Translations under genes and position numbers: made by a program | Shown: positions 6,349-12,367 of the stretch, one piece after another | How positions within the stretch are numbered: position 1 is the stretch's first letter | Layout of the letters: each line of letters begins with the position of its first letter | The notes under the pieces: model-generated | Seen by the model: only the letters and a program-made list of their open reading frames with translations | Told to the model about the DNA's origin: nothing | Database searches by the model: none | NCBI GenBank assembly: GCA_003228965.1 | Contig: QIGP01000073.1 | Coordinates: 1 to 12,367 of the forward strand | Direction of reading: 5' to 3' | DNA: 12,367 nucleotides | From: Gammaproteobacteria bacterium | GTDB taxonomy: Bacteria; Pseudomonadota; Gammaproteobacteria; Steroidobacterales; SZUA-146

Positions 6349-6601
6349 GGTTTGCCTTCCTGTATTTCTGGGCCAGCACACGCTAATGCATGTTTCGTGG
6401 CGCCCTGGACATGATTAAAACGTAGTTTAACAACCGGGTAGAGCATCCATTGGTCGACCGTGATCTACAGTAAAATTCTTCGTATTAACAATTTAGTGAG
6501 TAATTATACGAAATAATACTACGGACAATCCGGATAATCGGAGGAAATAGGCTGCCAGCCTCGCCCTGTACGTTCTGCAGTCTGCCATAAGGAGAATAAC
6601 T
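6349..6601. promoter_or_regulatory. Divergent upstream region of the redoxin and peptidase units
   Basis: This 253-bp region is AT-rich around 6470-6520 and must serve both directions. A partial inverted repeat CGTAT...ATACG (6480-6484 and 6507-6511) flanks the AT-rich core. I cannot pick a convincing pair of sigma-70 boxes. The right end carries AAGGAG (6589-6594), the ribosome-binding site of the 62-residue ORF. Confidence 0.3.
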
Positions 6602-6790
6602 ATGCCTGACCAGCATCAAACGCCGGGAGTCTTCATTATAGAACACTTAAAGGACAGGCTTCTATCGAATCTTTCAATCGAGTTGGGCGAAACGCAATTG
6701 GCACTAGATCTAGTCACTCAGTTTTTAGGCACTAACCTTTCGCAGGAAAGAGTCGACGAAGTACACCAATCATTAACCACTGAATTGTGA
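6602..6790 (+). CDS. Small acidic protein of unknown function
   Basis: A 62-residue ORF with a strong ribosome-binding site (AAGGAG, 7 nt before ATG), which is the main reason to believe it. The sequence is amphipathic and probably helical: FIIEHLKDRLLSNL (11-24), TQLALDLVTQFL (31-42) and SQERVDEVHQSL (47-58). It is acidic and without cysteines, signal peptide or membrane segment. I do not recognise a family. It ends 57 nt before the likely start of the M28 peptidase on the same strand, so the two may be co-transcribed. It could be a small regulator or adaptor, but nothing in the sequence shows this. Confidence 0.6.
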   Translation: MPDQHQTPGVFIIEHLKDRLLSNLSIELGETQLALDLVTQFLGTNLSQERVDEVHQSLTTEL

Positions 6791-6847
6791 CAGTCAACTA
6801 ACTCAGCCATGTTAGTGTTCACCAAGCTATTATCGTTAGGTACCTCA

Positions 6848-8470
6848 ATGAGAACTCCGATCTTCCTGGCAATACTGCTCACAGCGTGTGCAGCGCCTCA
6901 AAAACTCATGCCAGAACCTGCATCAACGACCTTTAGTCCCGATGCGTTTAGCGCGCACGTTAATTTTCTGGCAAGCGATCTTCTGGAGGGTCGGGAAGCG
7001 GGGACTCGGGGCTATGACCTTGCTGCTTCTTATGTCGCTACGCAGTTTGAACTCTTGGGACTGCGGCCAGCTGGGGATAACGACAGCTACTTTCAGTCTG
7101 TACCAATGCGCGCTTCATGGCGTGAAGCCGACACAGTTCGCATGACCGTCATTCAAGGTAGCGCTGAACGCGACCTGCGTTTTAAGAAAGACTATTTAAT
7201 AAGCGGCACTGTCTTGCAGCCCCTTAGTTCGGTCGAGGGAGAAACCGTGTTTGTAGGGTTTGGGATCACAGCTGCGAATCGCAACCACAATGACTACGAT
7301 GGACTCGATGTACGTGGCAAGATCGTGGTTATGCTTTCCGGGTTCCCAAAGGGCTGGCCTAGTGAAGAAGGGGCCTACTACAGTTCCGGCACTGTTAAAT
7401 ACAAGACCGCCGAAAAAAACGGGGCTATTGCTGTCCTGTCGGTCTATACCGAGTCGCTTGAAAAACGAGTTCCGTGGGCGCGTATGACACGAAATGCAAA
7501 CAGCATGCGACTGTCGTGGGTTGAAAAAGACGGCACCCCACACACTAGCGCCCCAACCATTAAAATAGGCGGCTTGATGTCGCCAGAAGCCTCGGCAGTG
7601 CTGTTCGAAGGAGCAGCCAGAAGTTATGAGGATATTCGCGAAGAAGCCATCGACGGTGCACCCAAAGGGTTTGAGCTTGCAACAACGCTAGTGTTGACGG
7701 CAGGCAATCGCTACGAGGACCGCAAGAGTGCAAACATAGCTGGCGTGGTCGTCGGTACAGACCCAAAACTTCGAGACGAGTACGTCGTAATTTCCGGACA
7801 CCTCGATCACCTCGGCATAGGTAGTTCCGTAAACGGCGATTCAATCTATAACGGAGCGCTCGATAATGCTGCAGGCATTGCCGCGATGCTCGAAGCAGCC
7901 CGCGCTTTGCGAGCCGACCCTCCTCGACGGTCGGTTATGTTCCTTGCCGTCACCGCTGAAGAAAAAGGCTTACTGGGAGCGGAGTATTTTGCCCTCAACC
8001 CAACGGTACCTATCGATTCCATTGTTGCCAACGTCAACCTGGACATGCCTATTCTTACCTACGATTTCACCAACCTGATTGGATTTGGCGCTACGCACAG
8101 CAGCCTTGAAACTACTATGCGAGTCACACTCAAAAACATGGGACTGGGACTTGCCGCCGACCCGTTTCCAGATGAGGCCATATTTGTGCGGTCAGACCAC
8201 TATCGCTTTGTGCAACAAGGCGTACCGTCAATCATGTTGGCAACGGGCACAGATTCTACTAAGGGAAAGGGCAAAGGTCTGGAAATTATTACCGATTTTC
8301 TTGGTAACCATTACCACCAGCCTAGCGACGACCTTTCACGGGACATTAATTACAACGCGGGCGCCCGCTTCGCTGAAGTGAACTATCGACTGTTAAAGAC
8401 TATTGCAAATGCAGACGAGGCTCCCACCTGGAACGACGGGGACTTTTTTGGGGAAAAGTTTTCTCGCTAG
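6848..8470 (+). CDS. M28-family zinc metallopeptidase, lipoprotein
   Basis: A 540-residue secreted aminopeptidase-type enzyme of family M28, probably anchored to the outer membrane. I start it at ATG 6848, 13 codons inside the longest frame, because this gives a clean lipoprotein signal (MRTPIFLAILLTAC, lipid cysteine Cys14) and TTAGG lies just upstream. Residues about 125-220 look like a PA-type insert (VFVGFGI, YDGLDVRGKIVVML). The catalytic domain follows: His318 and Asp320 in SGHLDHLG, bridging Asp339 in GALDNAAG, the general-base/ligand pair Glu371-Glu372 in TAEEKGLLG, Asp399 in NLDMP, and the last ligand His490 in YHQPSDD. All five metal ligands and the base are present. Its likely role is trimming peptides in the periplasm or outside the cell. 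It is preceded by the 62-residue ORF and followed by a truncated ATPase gene. Confidence 0.92.
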   Translation: MRTPIFLAILLTACAAPQKLMPEPASTTFSPDAFSAHVNFLASDLLEGREAGTRGYDLAASYVATQFELLGLRPAGDNDSYFQSVPMRASWREADTVRMTVIQGSAERDLRFKKDYLISGTVLQPLSSVEGETVFVGFGITAANRNHNDYDGLDVRGKIVVMLSGFPKGWPSEEGAYYSSGTVKYKTAEKNGAIAVLSVYTESLEKRVPWARMTRNANSMRLSWVEKDGTPHTSAPTIKIGGLMSPEASAVLFEGAARSYEDIREEAIDGAPKGFELATTLVLTAGNRYEDRKSANIAGVVVGTDPKLRDEYVVISGHLDHLGIGSSVNGDSIYNGALDNAAGIAAMLEAARALRADPPRRSVMFLAVTAEEKGLLGAEYFALNPTVPIDSIVANVNLDMPILTYDFTNLIGFGATHSSLETTMRVTLKNMGLGLAADPFPDEAIFVRSDHYRFVQQGVPSIMLATGTDSTKGKGKGLEIITDFLGNHYHQPSDDLSRDINYNAGARFAEVNYRLLKTIANADEAPTWNDGDFFGEKFSR

Positions 8471-8511
8471 CAACGCAATTACTCTCAATCTAAACATTAG
8501 AGGTGCCCTTC

Positions 8512-8550
8512 AGCCGCGAATAGACCTCGTAGTGGCATTCAATCGCGGCT
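8512..8550. repeat. Inverted repeat abutting the ATPase fragment
   Basis: AGCCGCGA (8512-8519) and TCGCGGCT (8543-8550) are perfect 8-bp inverted repeats around a 23-nt loop, beginning 41 nt after the M28 stop. The right arm ends immediately before the first ATG of the truncated ATPase. It might be the M28 terminator (no T-run follows) or a junction sequence left where the ATPase gene was cut. Confidence 0.4.
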
Positions 8551-8551
8551 A

Positions 8552-9211
8552 ATGGCCGTGCAGCCAGGTCGGCCGAAGGCCGATCTTGCAAATACTCTTG
8601 GAGTGCTCCTTGCCCTGGAAATGGGCGACAACGTCATGCTGTATCTTGATGACATTCAGCACACCAATCCTGAATTTCTGCAGAAGTTCATTTCTCTGTG
8701 CGACTCTACGCGCCGTATAGAAGGGATATGGAAAGGTACAACCAAAACGTACGATTTGCGCGGGCGAAAATTCTGCGTAGTCATGGCGGGTAACCCGTAT
8801 ACCGAATCGGGAGAAACGTTCAAGATTCCCGATATACTCGCAAACCGCGCGGACATTTATAACCTCGGCGACATACTAAGTGGTAAAGAACGCCAGTTCG
8901 AGCTGAGCTACATCGAGAACTGTCTTACGTCGAATCCACTACTGGCGCCGCTTGCCACAAGAAATATGGCCGATGTTTACAAATTCGTTGACGCCGCCAA
9001 AGGGGTTGAAATTGCCTCCAGTGATTTGTCTCACGATTACAGCGCAGCTGAATACGCCGAAATTATTCGCTTGCTGAAACGCCTGTTTGAAGTTCAGAAA
9101 ATTGTCTTGAAAGTGAATCAGCAGTACATTGCGTCGGCGGCACAGGAAGACCGTTATCGAACAGAACCTCGTTTCCTGTTGCAAGGCAGCTATCGAAACA
9201 TGTCGCGATAG
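8552..9211 (+). pseudogene. Internal piece of a large DUF3686-type 'DNA repair' AAA ATPase
   Basis: 219 codons matching, from memory of the family, the distal AAA part of very large DUF3686 ATPases. Visible are the lead-in RPKADLANTLGVLLALEMG (7-25), Walker B VMLYLDDIQHT (28-38), sensor-1 MAGNP (Asn81), ANRAD with a candidate arginine finger (Arg99), and the conserved tail VNQQYIASAAQ (188-198) to LQGSYRNM. Full-length proteins exceed a thousand residues and carry Walker A before this part; none is present. In-frame codons upstream are unrelated and reach a TAG at 8498-8500. The 3' end is also cut: after SYRNM the frame reads Ser-Arg-stop where relatives continue. There is no ribosome-binding site. 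The frame is clean throughout, so truncation seems recent, or the piece is under selection for an unknown reason. Confidence 0.85.
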
Positions 9212-9720
9212 TACACCACACACTTTTCTCCGAGATCCTCCTACACGCCACCAAGCGGGAAGGCGGCAACTCTACAAGAACGGAATTGCTCGTCCGGAAC
9301 AAGATACGAAAGCTCATGGCACATAAATGAACCACTCGGGACCTTCTGTCGAATCGACTTACAAAGCGCGAGGCTTTCTTCGATAGACAGGAATTCAGCT
9401 ATGCGTAAGTAATCATTGCATTGCTACACAACCGTTATCAGGCACGGATCGAACCGGTGGCGAGAGTACCTTTCTGCTGGCATATCTGCTGAAGTTGTAG
9501 TGAATCAGAAACACGATTCCAGCACGTCAAACCCATAAGCCGAGGACCCTGGCGAGTATCCGAAGCGAGCAGTGAACAAATTACAATCAAGAAAGTAGAC
9601 CACACTGTCTCCGGTCAAGTCGTATTGCGTAGCCGTTCAATTGCCAACAAACCTCTACGTCGAAAATAATTTGCCAAGACAGCCAATATCAAAGCATAGA
9701 AACAGAGTATTTGATCTTTT
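9212..9720. other. 509-bp stretch with no recognisable gene
   Basis: Between the ATPase fragment and the DUF3224 gene I find no credible ORF, tRNA-like fold, tandem repeat or long inverted repeat. One frame just after the ATPase stop (about 9211-9324) stays open for roughly 37 codons with protein-like composition (for example TELLVRNKIRKLM) but has no start and no recognised homology. It may be decayed coding sequence. The composition is more AT-rich towards 9660-9720. Confidence 0.5.
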
Positions 9721-10179
9721 TCAAAGCGAGTAGATTAGTTCGTAAGAGTGACGCTCAGATTCGCGGTTGATGGTCATTGATCCTGTAATGCTTTCCAAAT
9801 CACCGCTTCCCGAACCGTCTAGAATGTCAACGTCCAGTGTCTGGACCTCTGCGTTCATGAAGCCCTTGTGGATAAGGGTAAAAGCCCCTCTCTTTCCCTC
9901 AACAGAACCAGAGAACTCTTCAACCGCATAATACACAGCTGCTCCTCCCTCTATTCTTTTGCTAATCATTTGCCCCTTACCTATTCCAGACATGCCTCCT
10001 GAATAGGTTTTATCGATGGTCATTCTTCCTGCCACAAAACCTTCGTCGGCTTGTGGTTTCAGGTCTGCCTCAAATATTCCTTTCGCGGTCATTGATTTAT
10101 CCTCATTAGAAATTTCGCTTGTGACAGTTGAGCACGATAGACCAAACCACAGAAAAGAAATAAGTAATATTTTATTCAT
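9721..10179 (-). CDS. DUF3224-family protein with lipoprotein-like signal
   Basis: A 152-residue protein. Residues 1-16 (MNKILLISFLWFGLSC) are a hydrophobic signal ending in a cysteine. The lipobox is imperfect (Gly-Leu-Ser-Cys), so it may be a lipoprotein or simply secreted. From about residue 30 it matches the DUF3224 beta-barrel family: MTAKGIFEADLKPQ, then GRMTIDKTYSGGMSG (51-65), GKGQMIS (68-74), YYAVEEFSG (83-91), GAFTLIHKG (98-106), GSGSGDLESITGSMTI (122-137) and a terminal HSYELIYSL. Most family members are cytosolic without a signal, so the exported form is a variation. The biochemical role of DUF3224 is unknown. The ribosome-binding site AGGGA overlaps the end of the preceding 84-residue ORF, only 4 nt away, suggesting translational coupling. 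Confidence 0.85.
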   Translation of the reverse strand: MNKILLISFLWFGLSCSTVTSEISNEDKSMTAKGIFEADLKPQADEGFVAGRMTIDKTYSGGMSGIGKGQMISKRIEGGAAVYYAVEEFSGSVEGKRGAFTLIHKGFMNAEVQTLDVDILDGSGSGDLESITGSMTINRESERHSYELIYSL

Positions 10180-10183
10180 ATGA

Positions 10184-10438
10184 CTATCCCTGACAAGCTG
10201 TAGCGGTCAGCTGTATTACAACGCCTAGAGCATCAAGGTTACTACAGTTGCCCGGCACTCTATCAATTTCGTTGCCTTTCTTAATAGCGATAGTCGATAT
10301 GCGTGCCCCGCAGAGTGCCGATTCAGCAAGCTCCAGGGATCGAAACTTGTGTATAGGCTTTATTTGACGCTTCGCAATATTGCTATATACCTCAAATATT
10401 CCGATATCTGATTTTGCATGAGATAAGCAACCAACCAT
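10184..10438 (-). CDS. 84-residue orphan, possibly a secreted protein missing part of its signal
   Basis: The sequence starts MVGCLSHAKS, which resembles the last part of a signal peptide with an SHA cleavage site but lacks a charged N-region and long hydrophobic core. Upstream in-frame codons do not restore one before a stop at about 10515, so the 5' end may be damaged. The body has four cysteines in all (4, 43, 65, 82), a KFRSLELAESALCG stretch and a C-terminal hydrophobic strand GVVIQLTATAC. A pair of disulfides in an exported protein is plausible. I do not recognise a family. The stop lies 4 nt before the DUF3224 start, consistent with one transcript. Support is moderate: reading frame, spacing and composition only. 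Confidence 0.45.
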   Translation of the reverse strand: MVGCLSHAKSDIGIFEVYSNIAKRQIKPIHKFRSLELAESALCGARISTIAIKKGNEIDRVPGNCSNLDALGVVIQLTATACQG

Positions 10439-10509
10439 CCTCAGAACTGGGCCCTCCTGGCGTACGAAGGGCCCAATACTGTCGGTCGCGACCGTCTGAT
10501 ACTTCGGCG

Positions 10510-10758
10510 CTAACTACGTGAGGGGTATTGACCTTCAAAACCCATACCTGACTCCGTATCCCAGGCAAAAATACCAGCATATGTTTCCGGGTCGGGATAC
10601 AGGTTAGGAATTGAGCTCGTTGAATACTCACCCCACGTGGATGTCATAGAAATAAGCTGGTATATCCCAACATTCGACCCATCAAAAAAATCTGGCGACG
10701 CCGTGTCGCAGGTGGCGCTAACCGTTAACGGGTCGCCAACCTGAATAGACTGAATAAG
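10510..10758 (-). pseudogene. Fragment of a secreted beta-rich protein
   Basis: An 82-codon frame without a start, bounded by stops (TAA 10759-10761 and TAG 10510-10512), reads SIQVGDPLTVSATCDTASPD, then a GIYQLISMTSTWGEY segment and YAGIFAWDTESGMGFEGQY. The rhythm, with VGDPLT... D..SPD...VGIY, resembles the N-terminal half of many PEP-CTERM-type exported proteins, but neither a signal peptide nor a PEP-CTERM tail is present. The next frame carries another protein-like stretch (EVSDGRDRQYWALRTPGG, about 10450-10507), so a frameshift near 10510 may separate two halves of one gene. This is a call from composition and pattern, not from a firm family match. Confidence 0.45.
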
Positions 10759-10810
10759 TTAAAGGTTTTGCTGATACAGCCGACAACCTTGGTTGACGAA
10801 CACCAAAATA

Positions 10811-10829
10811 TTGCTTACAAGGTAAGCAA
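10811..10829. promoter_or_regulatory. Operator-like palindrome upstream of the acetolactate synthase gene
   Basis: TTGCTTAC (10811-10818) and GTAAGCAA (10822-10829) are a perfect 8-bp inverted repeat with a 3-nt spacer, 135 nt before the synthase ATG. A smaller CAACC-TT-GGTTG repeat lies just to its left (10784-10795). The symmetry and position suit a dimeric transcription factor site for the synthase gene. As RNA it would make a short hairpin, but no T-run follows. Confidence 0.4.
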
Positions 10830-10964
10830 CCTGGTGGAGTATGACGAGATACGAAACCATGTTGATCGCTAACGCGCATGGAACGCCATGAAATATTTAC
10901 CGACCCACCGTGGTCTTTACTGACTGTTACACTGCGAACGATCAACTCACTTAGGGGAACTAAC

Positions 10965-12367
10965 ATGAACGCATCTGAATTGTTCGTGAAATGCTTGGAA
11001 GAAGAAGGCGTTGAGTACATATTTGGTGTACCAGGCGAAGAGAATGCGGACTTCATGATGTCCCTGGAAAAGTCGACCAAGATAAAATTCATTCTCACCC
11101 GACACGAACAAGGCGCTGCCTTCATGGCTGAGATTTATGGTCGATTGACCGGCAATCCAGCTGGTGCACTGGGCACCTTGGGACCTGGTGCCACCAACCT
11201 GATCACTGGTGTCGCCGACTCGAATATGGACCGCGCGCCCATGTTGGTGCTTACCGGGCAAGGTTCGACCGACCGCTTACACAAAGAGTCGCACCAAATT
11301 ATGGACGTCGTAAGTATGTTCAAGCCTGTAACGAAGTGGAGTACAACCATACTGAATCCCGACACCATTCCTGAAATTGTACGTAAAGCGGTACGCGTGG
11401 CGCGTAGTGAAAAGCCGGGCGCTGTTCATCTTGAATTACCCGAAGACGTAGCGACATTGGAAACGAGTGCTGAACCGCTGACCCCAAGACGATTTAGGCG
11501 ATCAGTGCCCGACGATAAAATTATAGATCAGGCATTTGCCATGTTGGTGGCAGCCAAACGGCCCGTCATTATCGCGGGTAACGGCTGTATTCGTCGACGT
11601 GCCAGCAAGCAGCTTAGAAAACTCTGCGAAAGCACGGGCATTGGTGTCGTCTCAACCTTTATGGCGAAAGGCTGTGTCGATATGGATGCGGACTACTGCC
11701 TGTACACCGTAGGACTCGGCGCGAAAGATCATATTTCCAAAGCGATAGACGATGCAGATCTGGTTATTACACTTGGGTTTGACATGGTTGAGTACCACCC
11801 TAATTTATGGAACGGGCAGAAAAACAAAACAATTTTGCACGCTGACTTTCTGCCCGCCGAAATCGACGAACACTATCATCCCGAAACAGAAGTTGTGGGT
11901 GACCTTGCTCACGCTCTTTGGATGCTTAATGAGCGCCTGACCGCACACGGGAAAACGAATTTCGACTTTGCAGGACAGCGAGAGAATCGTGCTGCCATGA
12001 CTGCCGATTTCGAAGAGTACAAGGACGACGAAACGGTTGGCACTATTCGACCGCAAAAAGCCCTTTGGGATGCTCGCAAGATCATGGGACCTAAAGACAT
12101 TTTGTTGTCAGACGTGGGAGCCCATAAAATGTGGATTGCCCGGCACTATCAGTGCCACGAACCCAATACCTGCCTAATACCTAATGGCTTTTGCTCAATG
12201 GGTTTTGCCCTGCCAGGCGCCATTGCAGCCGGTATCGTAGAGCCCGAACGCAGAATATTGGGCATTGCCGGAGACGCCGGTTTTCTAATGAATGTGCAGG
12301 AAATGGAAACAGCCGCTCGAATTGGCAGCAACATTGTGATGATGGTCTGGGAAGACCATGCCTATGG
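10965..12367 (+). CDS. Acetolactate synthase, catabolic (AlsS-like) type, truncated by the window edge
   Basis: 467 codons of a thiamine-diphosphate enzyme that condenses two pyruvates to 2-acetolactate; the 3' end lies outside the window. Motifs: FGVPGEENAD (20-29), the catalytic Glu48 in TRHEQGAAFMAE (45-56), GTLGPGATNL (70-79), HKESHQIMDV (106-115), VEYHPNLWN (275-283), and the cofactor site GDAGF (436-440) with Mg ligand Asp437, then WEDHAYG. The VEYxPxxWN stretch, the tryptophan-x-aspartate motif 27 residues after Asp437 (Asp464) and the absence of the RFEFFEG loop match FAD-independent catabolic enzymes such as Klebsiella BudB rather than biosynthetic IlvB. GDA in place of GDG is a tolerated variant. 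ATG 10965 follows AGGGGA (10953-10958) at good spacing. No small regulatory subunit or acetolactate decarboxylase is visible; partners may lie downstream. Confidence 0.88.
   Translation, partial: MNASELFVKCLEEEGVEYIFGVPGEENADFMMSLEKSTKIKFILTRHEQGAAFMAEIYGRLTGNPAGALGTLGPGATNLITGVADSNMDRAPMLVLTGQGSTDRLHKESHQIMDVVSMFKPVTKWSTTILNPDTIPEIVRKAVRVARSEKPGAVHLELPEDVATLETSAEPLTPRRFRRSVPDDKIIDQAFAMLVAAKRPVIIAGNGCIRRRASKQLRKLCESTGIGVVSTFMAKGCVDMDADYCLYTVGLGAKDHISKAIDDADLVITLGFDMVEYHPNLWNGQKNKTILHADFLPAEIDEHYHPETEVVGDLAHALWMLNERLTAHGKTNFDFAGQRENRAAMTADFEEYKDDETVGTIRPQKALWDARKIMGPKDILLSDVGAHKMWIARHYQCHEPNTCLIPNGFCSMGFALPGAIAAGIVEPERRILGIAGDAGFLMNVQEMETAARIGSNIVMMVWEDHAY

Noticed and set aside
6809..6847. 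Earlier start of the M28 peptidase
   Set aside because: It would put 13 extra residues before the lipoprotein signal; the internal ATG gives a canonical signal with lipobox LTAC.
9212..9720. A tRNA or other structured RNA in the empty stretch
   Set aside because: No cloverleaf-compatible arms, CCA end or strong extended stem could be found by eye.
10392..10631. 79-codon minus-strand ORF starting at a GTG
   Set aside because: Its first half is out of frame with the better protein-like frame over the same bases; only the short stretch about 10450-10507 looks coding, and it is mentioned under the fragment.
10718..11125. 135-codon minus-strand ORF
   Set aside because: It is antisense to the acetolactate synthase start and its regulatory region and has no recognisable domain.

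Overview
The window looks like the chromosome of a marine-type gammaproteobacterium of intermediate GC. The grounds are lipoprotein and possible Tat-type signals, Shine-Dalgarno sites, and protein families common in such genomes (short PuuD-like membrane protein, class II HDAC-like deacetylase, DUF3224, M28 lipoprotein peptidase). The assignment is an inference from protein character; there is no rRNA or tRNA in the window to anchor it.

Layout. Positions 3-116 hold the last 37 codons of an unidentified gene. A 662-bp gene-poor stretch follows, with about 30-bp tandem repeats (299-435), leading to a short PuuD-type membrane protein (+, 779-1411). Convergent to it is an AAC(3)-family acetyltransferase (-, 1577-2356). 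Positions 2357-3078 hold no intact gene: they contain a piece of a second HDAC/acetylpolyamine-amidohydrolase gene (+, about 2511-2658), an inverted-repeat MITE-like element and a 50-bp tandem array. Next come a headless metallo-beta-lactamase-fold fragment (-, 3079-3447) and an intact HDAC-family deacetylase (-, 3509-4432). Divergent from that is a secreted Kelch propeller (+, 4692-5693), followed by a convergent thioredoxin-fold redoxin (-, 5800-6348). Then come a 62-residue orphan and an M28 lipoprotein aminopeptidase (+, 6602-8470), an isolated piece of a giant DUF3686-type AAA ATPase (+, 8552-9211), 509 bp with nothing recognisable, and a two-cistron minus-strand unit (DUF3224 lipoprotein and an 84-residue orphan). 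A decayed secreted-protein fragment (-, 10510-10758) precedes a catabolic-type acetolactate synthase (+, 10965 to the window edge).

How the genes work together. Most neighbours are on opposite strands and share no pathway, so I see no single multi-gene system. The strongest theme is genome erosion: four gene fragments in 12.4 kb (HDAC/APAH, MBL-fold, DUF3686 ATPase, secreted protein), with the first two on either side of repetitive DNA. The closest things to operons are the 62-aa ORF with the M28 peptidase and the 84-aa ORF with DUF3224. I did not find a convincing new defence, mobile or biosynthetic system. The best candidates for follow-up are the repeat/fragment zone at 2.5-3.5 kb, the truncated ATPase module bounded by an inverted repeat, and the operator-like palindrome upstream of the acetolactate synthase.
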